NCBI RefSeq assembly: GCF_018687715.1
Contig: NC_056752.1
Location: forward strand, 37,332,001 to 37,396,000
Direction: 5' to 3'
DNA length: 64,000 bases
From: Carya illinoinensis
Taxonomy: Eukaryota; Streptophyta; Magnoliopsida; Fagales; Juglandaceae
Numbering within the stretch: position 1 is the first letter of the stretch; the number at the start of each line of letters is the position of its first letter. This document shows positions 24,094 to 36,017 of the stretch, piece after piece. Both the position numbers and the translations under genes were made by a program. The notes below the pieces were generated by a model. It was not told the origin of the DNA and ran no database searches. It worked only from the letters and a program-made list of their open reading frames with translations.

Positions 24094-25245
24094 ATGGCAA
24101 GCAGCAGCGGAAGAAAACGTTCCAGACCCCAGACAGTAGAAAGTACCTCCGCATCTCCTTCTCAGCCGGCCGTCAGGCCTATACTAGTTGAGCGGGAGAT
24201 CATTTTAGGTGACTTCCGTGACCTCACTTGGGAGGGGCGGAGCATACATGACATCATCACCGATCGTGGATGGACCCCGATCTGTCAACAGAGGGGCACA
24301 GCATATCCTGAGATGGTCGGTGAGTTTTACCGTGCCATGGGTGAGCAACCTGGTGATGCTCTATGCTATAACTTAGTAGTCCGGGGAGTGAGTATTATAT
24401 TCTCTCCTCGCGTTATTGCTGAGTTCCTAGATTTGCGGCGAGAGCCCGGTGCCTATCCTGCAGCAGCAGCAGCGAGATCAGCGACTGCACCATCTGGAGA
24501 GGACACTACAGTCGCATCCTCATCGCCAGTGCCGGATAGACAGACCGCAGAGCTGGATGCTAGCTCGGATGATAGCGAGAGCGGTGATGAGGTACCTGAT
24601 GATGGTCTCACAGACGATCAGGTTCGTGACCTAGTGCGAGACCCTGAGGCTCCTCCATATGATGGCGGTAAAGTGATCCGACAGGCCGACTGTATAGCAT
24701 TTTTCAGAATGCTTAATTTGATTGTTGGGTATAACATTGATCCGAAAAAACACAAGACTGATTTCGGGATCGAGCGGGCCAGATTTTTGTTATGGTTAGC
24801 ACAGGGGGAGCCGATTGATCTGGCATTATATTTCTTCCTCCGCATTCGCACAGAGTCACGCTATTCGGGTGGAGGTAGTCTACCATTTGCGCTTTTGATA
24901 TCTAACCTCTTACTCCATTCAGGGGTTGCAGTGACTTTGACTGAGCGGAGGTCGCCACAGATGGGGCCCGTTAACAAGATCACATTCAGTAAGAGCAAGG
25001 GTCACTTGTCGAAGACTCGTCCAGTCCTACAGGATCAGCCTCCGCCTACTGATCCAGCTTCTACTGCTGCTGCCCCTATTGAGAGACACCCTGCTGGGGC
25101 TACTCCAGATGAGGTACGAGCTATATTGGCGGACCACCGCGACATTTTATTGAGGGACTTCATTCAGCCCATGATGGAGAAGCTTAAGGACCTAGAAGGA
25201 CGGTTGCAAACTTTACAGGAGGATTTTGATTTATATAATAAATAA
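24094..25245 (+). CDS. Putative plant transposon protein carried by the CACTA element
   Basis: This single open frame of 383 aa runs opposite to the two transposition genes. The N-terminal half resembles the 'putative plant transposon protein' domain (Pfam PF20167, from memory). It shows ILGDFRDLTWEGRSIHDI, ITDRGWTPICQQ, YPEMVGEFYRAM, LVVRGVSIIFSPRVIAEFL and LRREPG (about residues 35-125). An acidic, low-complexity region follows (about 140-190), then ARFLLWLAQGEPIDLALYFF and SLPFALLISNLLLHSGV. A C-terminal segment likely forms a coiled coil (DEVRAILADHRDILL... to the end). It starts MASSSGRKRSRP, a possible nuclear signal. A CAAGAG-GTATGG donor at 23538 and an acceptor near 24080 suggest a leader intron spanning the phased array. 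Function is unknown; a role as DNA-binding or mobility accessory is conjecture. Confidence 0.75.
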   Translation: MASSSGRKRSRPQTVESTSASPSQPAVRPILVEREIILGDFRDLTWEGRSIHDIITDRGWTPICQQRGTAYPEMVGEFYRAMGEQPGDALCYNLVVRGVSIIFSPRVIAEFLDLRREPGAYPAAAAARSATAPSGEDTTVASSSPVPDRQTAELDASSDDSESGDEVPDDGLTDDQVRDLVRDPEAPPYDGGKVIRQADCIAFFRMLNLIVGYNIDPKKHKTDFGIERARFLLWLAQGEPIDLALYFFLRIRTESRYSGGGSLPFALLISNLLLHSGVAVTLTERRSPQMGPVNKITFSKSKGHLSKTRPVLQDQPPPTDPASTAAAPIERHPAGATPDEVRAILADHRDILLRDFIQPMMEKLKDLEGRLQTLQEDFDLYNK

Positions 25246-25627
25246 ATATTGTTAGTAATTTTTTTACTTTTTTATATTGTATAGAACGTCTAACTCATTT
25301 TGGAATGTAATTAATGCAGTATAGTTTTTATTTTTAGTGTTTGCTAGCCTCTTTATTGTTAATAACACATTTCTTCTCATTATACTTAGTGTTCACGATA
25401 ATTGAAAAAATGACACTATCTTTAAATTAATATTTAGTTAACTAAAATATTTTTAAATTAATTACATAAAATTAATTATTTATGAATTTGTAAATATTTT
25501 AATTCATTGTAAATCATAATATATAATATATAGAACTTTTTATTTACTTTGGAAATGATAAAAAATTAATAGAAAAAATATGTATTCTTACAATTTTAAC
25601 AATATATCTTTTCAATTAAATAATACC

Positions 25628-25914
25628 GTTCGAACACGTTAATACTAATTCGAACAAATAATATTGCATTCGAATTAATTAATTTTCTGTTCGAATTAAA
25701 TTTAATTAGTTCGAACGGCATAGATTTTTGGAGACGACCTAATTCGTCTCAGAATCTCAAGTTCGAACTAATTTTTTTTAGTTCGAACGGATTTATAAGG
25801 TTTTCCATGTTTTGAGACGAAATTAAAAATTTCGTCTCAGAAAAGTACTTTTAGGGACGAAATTAATTTCGTCCCTAAGAAATTTCGTCCCTAAAAATTA
25901 AATTTCTTGTAGTG
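25628..25914. repeat. Right subterminal region of the CACTA: phased TTCGAA array and GACGAAA palindromes
   Basis: TTCGAA sites start near 25628, 25648, 25668, 25689, 25709, 25761 and 25782, with 20-21 bp spacing except one 52-bp step. They are followed by GAGACGAAATT / AATTTCGTCTC and GGGACGAAATT / AATTTCGTCCC palindromes up to the CTTGTAGTG end. This mirrors the left end, as expected of a CACTA element. Confidence 0.88.
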
Positions 25915-25917
25915 ACT

Positions 25918-27300
25918 ATGTACATTTCCATGGAAAGAAACATCTTGTTTGGAGAATTTATATATATATATAGAATAAAGTTAGCTTGTTCACCCAAATG
26001 TACCGTAAATTTTTTTTATTTAATTATTAAAGAAGTAATTTTTAATATATTGATGTAATTTTTTAATTTTTTTAAAAAATATTAAAAAATGTATAAAGAA
26101 AAAAAATTTAAAAATAAACTAATAGTAAGGTCGAGCTGTGATACTATATAGTAATGCTACATATAATCACTTTTACGTATTCTCTGCGTGCTCTATTAAT
26201 AAAATTGACTGTATTAATTTTTTTTAATATATAATCAATCACATTAATTAAATATATAAAAATAGACGTAAAAATTAGTTCACATAAAATTTTAATATAT
26301 ATATATATATATCAGTAAAAGATAAGTTAATTTTAGACCAAAAGAGTCATTAATTGAGGGCATGACTTCTCTTTCATAAATGCAGAAGCGTTTCAAAACT
26401 GAATCATTTGTTCGGAAAAGCATTGTAACCAAGCTAAAAATGTCAAAGGGCGACAGTACTGTTCTTTGGACAGTAGTTAAGGTACGCAGGTTTTGCTCTC
26501 TCTCTTCACTCGTGGATATACACGTTGCTTCTCCATTTCCATACCGATTCTATTCCTCTGCATCTGATATCAGATATTAATCAGAAACTTCCTTATTACA
26601 CGAACGCTGCTGCTCACGAAAATGAAAATTAATATAACTATCATCAGAACAGTCCTGCTGTTGTTGGAGGCTGCGATCTAGTGGGTATAGTGGTTGGCCA
26701 ATCTCTTCGTTACAGGGGTGTTTTGGGGATCAAAAAACCTGGTATGGTGTCCAGTCTGTTTCTTTGACTATCATACCTACTGCCGTGGGGGTAGAAAAGA
26801 AAAATAAAAAGACTATCATAACTACTAAAACGGAATATCCGAAGAATCCCATTAAAGTAAATGAGGAAGAAATTCACAGAAATCAAGAAGATGGGTTTTG
26901 CTTATTTCATTGATGTGAAAAAATAACTCTTCTAGTGATGGGTATCGCATTGGTTCGGGGTCTGTTCATTTGGTCTTTTGAATCTCTTCGTGAGTATTAA
27001 GACGCTAAAATAATATATTTTCATTTTCATTGAGCATAGCACTTTAACATTTCTTTCGTTCACACTGATTGCTCGTCTTCTGTAATCATGACAGAAAATA
27101 GTTTTTCATATCCTGCAAAAGTGCCGTTTGACTGGCAAAAGGAAAAGAAAATAATTATATATTAAAAAGAAAAGAAGAGAAATGAAAAGAAAGAATTTTG
27201 AAGAAACAGCAAAGACAGCTTCCAATTCTCATGCTTCACATTTACTGTATGTAATGTAAATGCCTCTCCTCGTTACCAACCACTGACAATTCCTTCCCTT
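25918..27300. other. Intergenic DNA between the CACTA element and the GPK1-like kinase
   Basis: No gene was recognised. AT-rich DNA with poly-T/poly-A runs extends to about 26330, then more mixed sequence. The stretch 26150-26300 has GTAATGCTACATATAATCAC at one side and an ACGT/TTTTTA-rich partner at the other, and may be a degraded MITE. A 66-codon frame at 26380-26580 shows no recognisable motif. Confidence 0.5.
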
Positions 27301-28314
27301 CTCTCTAATAACCCCACCGTCATTTTAGTCTCCTCAAAACTCCATGTACATGTTAAGCTGTCCATTTTCCTCAGACCGCAAAAAAAGGTCTGTGCTTTTG
27401 CGGGGACATTTCGTTTCTTTTTGGGTGTTCCAAAACGGGCAAGCTCGCTTGAGAAAGCTCCGTATTTGAGCTTGTGTATGTGATACCACTTGATTAAACC
27501 CAGAAAGGAAAGCCAAACAGAATTCCTGCATATGGAGACTTTGGACAATGGGATTGGTTTGAGAGCCTGAGAATGAGATTATCTCCATGTGTGGCTTTTG
27601 GGGTTGTTTTAAGAAGAGATCTAAGGTTTGAGTTTGGTTCATTTTCCGAGGAGGCGGCTGTGGAGAAGTGATTTCAGAAGTGGTTCTGTAAACAGGTTAG
27701 CAATGAGAAACTTGTCTAGACATAGGGCTTCTGTATATTAATTATTCTTTGTTTGTGTTTATATTCATTCATTCTCTATTTTGTTGACAAGAACTCTGTA
27801 AACTTATGAAAGAAAATTAAAAAAAAAAAGGTTTAGTTGTTGCTTTATTTGTTTGCCAGAAGTCTAACACTCTAGACTTACTGTCGATGAGAATGAAGTA
27901 AGGCAAGTCCAAATGGTTGCATAGAGATTTTGGTTCTCTTGGGCCCCAGACGATTGAGTTTTTTCGGGATATAATATCTTCTTATTCATTTTTTGGATGA
28001 ATGGGTTGTGTCTTGTGTGGTTATTGGTTTGTGTGAAATGATTTATGAAATGTGCTTGTTGAACGTGTTGATATATCAGAAAGTGACGTCTTTATCTGTT
28101 GAAATTTGATTTTTGCCTTTGGTGAAATCTGGATTCGTGTGGACCTGAAAAACATTAATTCTCTACATTTTCACTGTTATGTGCCTTTGCTTCGTCCGCG
28201 GGGATTGAATAACATTTTATATTTGACCGTGCCGTTTCTTCTGATCGTTCTTCTGCTTTGCTCTATTCCTCTTTCAACAAATCTGTTTTGGCATCTACAC
28301 TATTTTCTTTCACC

Positions 28315-28370
<56 letters not shown>

Positions 28371-28582
28371 TGAAATTAAGTTGTTGAAAATTGTGTAATG
28401 CTGCCAATTTCAAGATGTTTTATTCCTTTTTATGATTGACATTTGTATTTAACAAGCAGGCCGGCTTATCATATCTATCTATTGGTGGCAGATGCAAAAA
28501 TTAGAGTTTCTTGATATATAGAATTGCTTTTATCAAATGTTTTACCGTCTAATATTGCAGGTAACTTGGTATCGGATCAGCA
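27300..28582 (+). promoter_or_regulatory. Promoter, leader and probable leader intron of the GPK1-like kinase
   Basis: A likely donor (GTAAACAG-GTTAGC near 27695) and an acceptor (ATATTGCAG near 28560, 22 bp before the start codon) would bound an 860-bp leader intron that includes the CT microsatellite. The exact transcription start is not visible. Confidence 0.45.
28318..28364 (+). repeat. (CT)n microsatellite
   Basis: About 23 uninterrupted CT units in the probable leader intron of the kinase gene. Likely polymorphic. Confidence 0.97.
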
Positions 28583-31400
28583 ATGGCAACTGATCTTAGC
28601 ACCGGACTGTCCACGAAGACATTTGTTTTTGGTCTGAAGTTATGGGTGTTAATGGGGATCACTGTGGGGTTGTTTATTGTAATCATCCTTGTGGTCCTAT
28701 CATTTTGCCTTACTTCACGGAAGAAATCCAGAAAGGCTAATGACATGCTTCCCGTTGGCCAGATTCCAACTGTTTCAGAAGAAATCAAAGAGATTAAGGT
28801 TGATCAAATTTCAGCTAACCATTACATTCCCAAAAATGGTGCTTTCCTTGCCCTTAATGAAAAATTGACCAACAGAGAGTTGGATAAAGTTATGCTTCAT
28901 TCAAAGAATGGGGATAATAATAGTCAATCGGGCTCATTTAATCATGCCGAGCAAGGTATTAGTTCTCACTCAGGAGAAGAGGGAGGTTCGGGAAAACTTC
29001 CTGTTTACAAGCCTCCTTTGCATCCCATCTCTGCTGCTTCACCTCTGTCTGGTTTGCCCGAATTCTCTCACCTTGGCTGGGGTCACTGGTTTACATTAAG
29101 GGACCTAGAGCGAGCAACAAACGGATTTTCAAAGGAAAATATTATTGGTGAGGGGGGATATGGAACTGTTTTTCAAGGTCATTTGATTAATGATACTCCT
29201 GTAGCTGTTAAGAAGCTCTTCAACAATTTGTAAGTCATCAACAAGCTTGTTTCCCTTTGCATATTTTCCATTGTTTTTAATCTTTTTTTATACTTTTAGT
29301 CTTTACATAAATTATCTTACAGAGGACAAGCTGAGAAAGAATTTAGAGTGGAAGTTGATGCTATAGGTCACCTTCGGCATAAGAACTTAGTTCGTCTTTT
29401 GGGGTATTGCATTGAAGGAACTGAAAGGTATGATATCCGATTATACTCCATCTTGGTTTCTAGGCACAAGTAATAGTCTTTTAGGTTCACAACTTTGTGT
29501 TGGAGCAAATCTTCATGAATGAATTTTCATAATGAATTTTGTGTCTTCTTTCAATTTCATTTAAAAATAAAATTGCATGAAGAATATTTTCCTCAAGAAT
29601 ATCTTTGACAGGAAAACAAAGGAAACTCAAATCTCTTTTATATTCATATATGCATCGTGTGCATGTTTTGTAAATGAACATCCAGAATGTTTTTTATGTT
29701 AATCTTTGGTTGTGAGTGTGTGCGCACCCTGCACACACATGAGAGCAAGATAGCTTTTGGCGCTAAGTTTACAAGTATTGAATTTATTTCCTTGTCAGGT
29801 TATTGGTATATGAGTATGTCAACAATGGCAACTTAGAGCAGTGGCTCCATGGAGCCATGCGTCAACATGGATATCTAACTTGGGAAGCTCGGATCAAAAT
29901 TCTCCTCGGTACTGCTAAGGCGTAAGTAAATACATGCCTTAATTTGATAACTTAACCTTGTCTCGAGTTTCAACTCCTTGAAACGTATGATTACATTTGC
30001 AGGCTGGCTTATTTACATGAGGCTATTGAGCCTAAAGTTGTCCATCGAGATATCAAATCAAGCAATATATTGATTGATGATGACTTTAATTCAAAGTTAT
30101 CTGATTTTGGTCTTGCCAAATTGCTGTGTGCTGGAACCAGTCATATTACGACTAGAATTATGGGTACCTTTGGGTAAGGATTTTTCCCCATCTTTTGAAT
30201 GACCAGTTTTTTGCATTGCTTGGTTTCCTGTGATGATAGTATGTGTACAATAAGATATTACTTTGACTGATTGATATTGTAATTATCCTCATTCTCCCTC
30301 CTTTGTTCATATTTCAGATATGTTGCTCCAGAATATGCTAATTCTGGCCTCCTAAATGAGAAAAGTGATGTCTACAGTTTTGGTGTTGTGCTTCTGGAAG
30401 CAATTACTGGAAGGGACCCAGTGGATTACGGACGGCCACCAAATGAGGTATGCAATCATATTCTTCTGCTGAAATTTAATGCTAGTATCGTTCACTGTTT
30501 GAGCAGTTACTGAAGGGGTTTAATATAATCGAGCTTTCCCTTAACTTTGTGCAAGGTTGCACCAATTGGTGGAAACATAGCTTGTTATTTCAATGGACTG
30601 GATAATGCATATAAAGTCACTTATTCATGTTATTTTGGAGTTTCTAGCATTTTAATTTGTTATGTCATGCAGTCTTCTTTCCTGTAACTGATCTATTGAC
30701 CTTCAAATTCTTAAAATCTATGACATGGCGCATTGTCTTGACAATATTTTACTGGGTGATTCTTGCAGGTAAATCTAGTCGACTGGCTCAAACTGATGGT
30801 TGGAAGCAGGCGCTCTGAAGAGGTTGTGGATCCTAACATTGAGACTAGACCATCAACAAGTGCCCTTAAACGAGCCCTTTTGACTGCTTTGAGGTGTGTC
30901 GATCCTGATGCTGACAAGAGACCAAAGATGAGTCAAGTTGTCTGCATGCTTGAGTCTGAGGAATATCCTATACCCAGAGAGGTTTGACAATAATGATCCA
31001 ATTTCCTATGCCAGATAAACCCATCTCAGTGCAGTGTGTCATTAACAGAAAATCATGCATATGATAAACATACAAAACATTTGGCTTTTTCACTTAAGAT
31101 GTAGGGAAATCAACTCCTGAAAGTTTGGAAAGTCCATGTTTAATAATGAAAAATAGAATCATTGAATGCCAATACATTAACTATTAAAGCACAACTTCTC
31201 CCACAAAGTATATGTTTATGATTGTTTCAAGTTGAAAGCTATGCATCCTTCAAATGCCTGATTGGAAATTTCAGGATCGAAGATGCAGGAGAAGTCAAGC
31301 AGACAATGCAGTGCCCGAGTCTCGTCGAGAGAGCTCTAAGATGGGGAAGAGTGACAATCCAAATTTGAAGTCGGATGTCAGAAGAAACCGCCAGGCGTAG
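28583..31400 (+). CDS. Receptor-like protein kinase, GPK1 (At3g17420)-like
   Basis: Membrane-anchored Ser/Thr kinase with almost no extracellular part. Seven exons join at GT-AG sites: 28583-29229, 29323-29427, 29799-29921, 30003-30173, 30318-30447, 30769-30981 and 31275-31400. They give 1515 nt, or 504 aa. A single membrane helix lies at residues 20-43, followed by basic RKKSRK and a serine-rich juxtamembrane segment. The kinase domain starts at [13 protein letters not shown]. It has the glycine loop GEGGYG, the ATP lysine in [14 protein letters not shown] (catalytic D308), DFG (326-328) and APEY, so all catalytic residues are present. [10 protein letters not shown] and NLEQWLHG are typical of the At2g42960/At5g18500/GPK1 group. 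Arabidopsis GPK1 is described as glyoxysomal, but nothing in this sequence settles the location. It looks intact. The gene lies between the CACTA and the MULE, and both its Arabidopsis neighbours' homologues are in this window. Confidence 0.93.
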
Positions 31401-32096
31401 AATGAACCAATTACAGAATCTGTGGGTATTGGATCGAGTTTAAAATCTTGCATTCTTTTAATGCCCTCGTTAGGATCAAGGGAGGGAAAACATAAAATGA
31501 GTGATAGAGGGTGGCGTAGCCTTTTCCTTCTAATACCTAGATTTAGATGTGAAAAAGGATGTTTTGTTTCTGTAAGAGGAAGTTTCAACAGAACACCCCA
31601 ACTTACGGTGGTGTGTATGGGTCTTTGGAGATGTATAATTTTTCGTTTCTGCCTTTTGGGTTATAGCTGTTACATCATTTTATTGCATGAGGATTACCAT
31701 GAGAATTCCTTGCAGTTAAGGGGAAAATTGGAAGGGAAACAAAAGGCTGATTTATTGATTTCAATTCAATAATTTTTTACTCCCTGGATACCATTGATGA
31801 TCTGTCTCCCCCTCTTTCTGATGATTACTCAACAATTAGTTTTATCCTTTCCAACTTGTGAATTGAGAGATTCTCTGGGTTCTGCATGGCTATGCATATT
31901 TTAACTTGAGCTATGCTATTTATGAAATCACTTATTATGGATTCTATTATGCGAGTAAAAAGAAAATTCAAAACATCAATACTTTTTCTGTTAATTGACG
32001 TGGCAAGCTTTCACATCAATGGTGTTGTGTTGTATGTGAGAATGTTCAGCTGATTGACCCAAACTAGAAAAGCCTACCTAAAGATTCTTTAGTTTT
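31401..32096 (+). other. Kinase 3' UTR and intergenic DNA
   Basis: Follows the kinase stop codon. The first few hundred bases probably hold the 3' UTR. No other gene or repeat was recognised up to the 9-bp duplication that marks the MULE at 32097. Confidence 0.5.
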
Positions 32097-32105
32097 TTCT
32101 TTCTT

Positions 32106-32450
32106 GGGAAAATCTTTAAACCGGTGGCTCCTATCAGTGGTGTTTATCGGAAACCAATAAACACATGACACGTAGGCGCAATTGGTTGTCAGAAATGAAC
32201 CTGCTGAAGCCGCGCTGCAGGGGATCACTCTCACCGGTCTTGGTCTCTCTTCCCCCCATCCGTGTTTCTCTCACCCCCCATCCGTGTTTCGCGAGCTTCT
32301 CTCTTCCCCCCATCCGTGTTTCGCGAGCTTCTCTCACCGGTCTTGATCTCTCTTCCATCTGTGTTCACGCGACGACCCCCATTCGGTGCTACTCGGTCGG
32401 CTCGAATCGTCTCGGTCTCGGCCTCTCTCTTCCGAGTATTCCAGCGACCT
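32106..32450. repeat. Left terminal inverted repeat of the MULE
   Basis: The outer 120 bp are highly similar to the reverse complement of the right end. Further in, similarity continues with internal duplications, including CCCCCATCCGTGTTTC at 32255, 32275 and 32308 and CGGTGCTACTCGGTCGGCTC. A (CTCCCA)n-like run (about 32535-32585) lies just beyond. Confidence 0.85.
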
Positions 32451-33073
32451 CATCTCGATCGGGTTTCGGCTTGCCGGCGAGTTTCGGCGACCAAAATCGC
32501 TGCTGCTGCTGCTGTCCAGTGGTCGTCGACTCCCCTTCACGCAGACTCCCACTCCCACTCTCACTCCCACTCCCACTCCCACTCCGGGTTTGTTATTTTC
32601 TGGTTTTAGGAATCTGGTTTTAGGATTTTTTAGGTCCTAATGCGTAATGTTCCAGTAATAACAAAGTGTTCCATAATTTGTTCCAGGATATTTTTCAAGG
32701 ACTTCGAACAGCTCTAAACGACGAAACGACGAAGTAACAGTGAAAACCATGGTAAAAATTTGACTATGTTAATCTGTTTGTATGTATTCTGTTTTCAATG
32801 AATGTTGAATAAAAATTTGGAAAAATGCAATATATAAATGCTATAGCAGTATTAAATCATGGTAAAATTTGTATTTCATTCCAAGTGCATTCCAAGTTTA
32901 AGATGATACTTTGTATGTATTTTGTTTGAACCGTATCATGTTCATTATTCGTATGGCCTTGTTTGAACCATGTTGATGATTGAAATAATAGTATATAGTT
33001 ATAAAATATTGATTACAGCTTGTGGTTTTTTTAGTGACTGGTTTTTTGTTTGGTTACATTGTTTTATGTTGGG

Positions 33074-35531
33074 ATGAAGAATTTTGGGTGGAGTTCGGAT
33101 AGTGATGATGTTGAGATACTAACGAGTAGAAATTTTCCTACTGAGGAAGAAACTGTGGAAGAGCAATATAATGTGAATTTGGAAGATGGAGATGGAGATG
33201 GAGATAATGTGGAAGATGGAGAAAACGGAGAAGATGGAGATGGAGTCAATTTAATTTCCACTTCTAGTAGTGGACTTTTTGAACCATTCATTGGGAAGGA
33301 GTTTGATGAAGTTGAGGATGCCCAAGCATTTTATAAAGCGTATGCAAGAAAGAAAAGTTTTGCAATGAGGACTAACCATACGCAATTATCAAGAGGGGAA
33401 AAAAAATTAATTGGAGTACACTATGTTTGTACAAGAGAAGGATTTAGGCGTGAAAGTCTCAAACAAAAAGAAAGAAAAAATCCGGAACTTGCTGAAACAA
33501 AGATTGGGTGTAAGGCTACGATGTGTATAAAAAAGAATGGTGAAAGGTGGATAGTATATAAGTTCGTGCCTGAACACAACCATGAGCTACTCACACCGAG
33601 GTCTACTAGCTTACTCCATGGCCATAGAGGAGTTACACGTGTGCAAAAAAACCTCATTCTCACTTTGAATGAATCTGGTGTACCGACGAGAAAGATAATG
33701 TCAGTATTGAGTAAAGAAGCAGGTGGTGATTTTAAAATTGGTTGTATTGGAAAGGATGTCGAAAATTATTTGGGAAATAAAAGAAGAAAATTCTTTGAAG
33801 AGGGAGATGCACAAAGGTTGTATGCCTACTTTCTTGAACGACAGTGTAAAGAAGCTGGGTTTGTCTACTCTATGCAGGTTGATGAAAATGGGAGTATGGG
33901 CAGTTGCTTTTGGGCAGATGCAAGATCAAGGTCTGCATATCAATACTTCGGAGATGTTGTCACTTTTGATGCGACGTACCTAACAAATGTTTATAAGATG
34001 CCATTTGTGCCATTCTCAGGAGTTAATCATCATCACCAAACCATAATGTTTGGTTGTGCGTTGTTAGTCAATGAGACAGCTGAATCCTATATATGGTTAC
34101 TGAGAACATGGCAGGAAGCTATGCTTGGGCGTGCCCCTTCAACCATAATTACTGATGACGACAAAGCCATGGCCAAGGCTATTGCAGTGGTACTCCCAAA
34201 TACAAATCACCGGCTGTGCTTGTGGCATATTTTACAAAAATTCCCAGAACATTTGGCACATGTCTATAACAAGTATCCAGACTTTCAAAAAGAGTTCCAT
34301 CATTGTATCCATGATACTATTACACCTGAAGAGTTTGAGGATGAATGGGTTTCAATACTGGTGAAGTATGGTCTAGCATGTAATGATTGGATGCAAAATC
34401 TTTACAATCGATGGGAGAAGTGGGTTCCGGCTTACTTGCGAACCACATTTTGTGCAGGTATGTCAACCACACAAAGGAGTGAGAGTATGAACAAATTTTT
34501 CAAGGATTATGTGCGATCGAGCACAATGGTGAGTGACTTCGTTCATCAGTACGAGAAAGCCTTAAGTGCACGGTACTTTAAGGAGAAAGAGAAGGATGTG
34601 AGAACGAAATCGTCTAACCCGGTTTTGAGAACATGTTGGAAAATTGAAGAAGAGGTGGCCAAAGTGTATACAAGGAAGTCTTTCAATATATTTCAAGAAG
34701 AGCTATTCAATTGTCAACGGTACAAAATGACAAAAGTTCAGCAAGATGAAGAATCCAAGATGTATGAGGTGGCACCTAACGGTAAAGATGGTCGGATTTA
34801 TTATGTGACTTTGGACAGTAGAGGTGGCACCCAGGCAATATGTACCTGTCATAAGTTTGAGTTTCTTGGAATTCTTTGTAGGCATATCTTATGTGTCTTT
34901 ATGAAGAAATCAAACTTAGATATGTTGCCACATCACTATGTTCTAGAGCGATGGACCATCAATGCTAAGAGCAGAGCTATCCTTCAAATCCCAAATTCCG
35001 AGGGCCCTTTTCCAACACAAGAAGATCCAATATTGCGAAAAAGCCATTTGATGATGCAGTTTTACGATATTGCCGAACTTGGCTCACAATCAAGGTTTAA
35101 AATGAACCACTTATCTCTTGCCTTGGATAAGGTACACAAGGAATTGCTTTCGATGGAAGATATTGGAGAACAAAATTTAGAAGCTGGAGATATGTCACGT
35201 GTAGATTCCCCTATGATAAGATCACAAGTAATATCAAATTTTTCTGGAATTTTACTAGATCCTCAACGGGTGCCGACGAAAGGAAGACCAAAATCTTTGA
35301 GATCAAAGAACCCGAGAGAGACTCAATCAGTGAAGAAACGGCGATGTGGCATTTGCAAGGTTGAGGGCCATACGAGGAACAATTGCCCTTCGTTGGGGTA
35401 TGGTACTTTTCTTCCCATTTTTTTCTAGTCTTTCAATCTATGACCAATATGTTTATAATTTTTTTTAACTTTCATGTAGGGATATTGGAAATATAAATGA
35501 TAACATATCACAAAGGGTGGATCTTGAATAA
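33074..35531 (+). CDS. FAR1/FRS-type MULE transposase
   Basis: Two exons (33074-35397 and 35480-35531) give 791 aa. The first ATG in frame is 33074; the frame is open further upstream but lacks an ATG. The order is: an acidic GDGDG-rich N-terminus; a FAR1 DNA-binding domain with FYKAYARKKSF, RRESLK, CKATMCIKK and EHNHELL (about residues 80-175); then the MULE transposase domain with DAR(S)RSAYQYFGDVVTFDATY (first Asp about 299), IITDDDKAMA (about 361), HRLCLWHI and TTQRSESMN (Glu about 470). Next is a SWIM zinc finger CTCHKFEFLGILCRHIL, and last a CCHC knuckle CGICKVEGHTRNNC. All catalytic and zinc ligands appear present. Genome annotation would probably call it 'FAR1-RELATED SEQUENCE-like', but the TIRs and TSD show that it is a mobile-element gene. 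Confidence 0.92.
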
Positions 35532-36017
35532 GAAACATCATGTCAAGTAAGTATCCAACCTAACATCCCAGATTTTTTTTTATAGTATTTATTGACTTTT
35601 CTTTAACATATCCGGCTTATTGTTTTTTTTTTTTACATTTTGAGGTATGCAACTTATTTTTTCTTGCCAAATGTCACAGGAAACAAGGCTATGGAGATGA
35701 ATGAAGGCATGGCATTTAATACATGAAAGATGTTTGTTTGTTGGTCGAGAATTTTGGTTATTTGGTTGTGACATATGTATTTTGACACTTGCAACACTTG
35801 CAACCTAGTATTTATGGACATAGAAGCTGCCATTCGGAAAAAAGTTACTTAAACATGAATATTTCGGTTTGACTATTGAATGTCTACTCCCAGAACTATT
35901 GTAATTTGATACCAATACCACATGGAGCGCCTAATCATATATATATATATATATAAGTTTGATTTTTACATAATTGATTACATTAGAAATGCACAAAGGC
36001 TGAATAAAGTTGGCCTA

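Larger units (their letters stand above)
14784..25914 (-). mobile_element. Complete CACTA (En/Spm-type) DNA transposon, 11.1 kb
   Basis: The left end starts CACTACAAGAGAT; the reverse complement of the right end starts CACTACAAGAAAT, a 13-bp terminal inverted repeat with one mismatch. A 3-bp duplication ACT flanks it (14781-14783 and 25915-25917), as expected for CACTA elements. Subterminal regions carry GAGACGAAA/TTTCGTCTC palindromes and phased TTCGAA sites. Inside are a TNP2-type transposase gene and a Transposase_24-type gene on the minus strand, both with open frames, and a third gene on the plus strand. Intact ends, TSD and frames suggest it may be autonomous or only recently silenced. 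Confidence 0.93.

Noticed and set aside
26650..26720. tRNA-like phrase near GATCTAGTGGGTATAGTGG
   Set aside because: No acceptor stem pairing or T-loop could be found around it.
32134..32640. Several overlapping frames in the MULE left end
   Set aside because: They lie in the inverted repeat and its GC-rich tandem units, in all frames, and mirror equal frames at 37440-38015.
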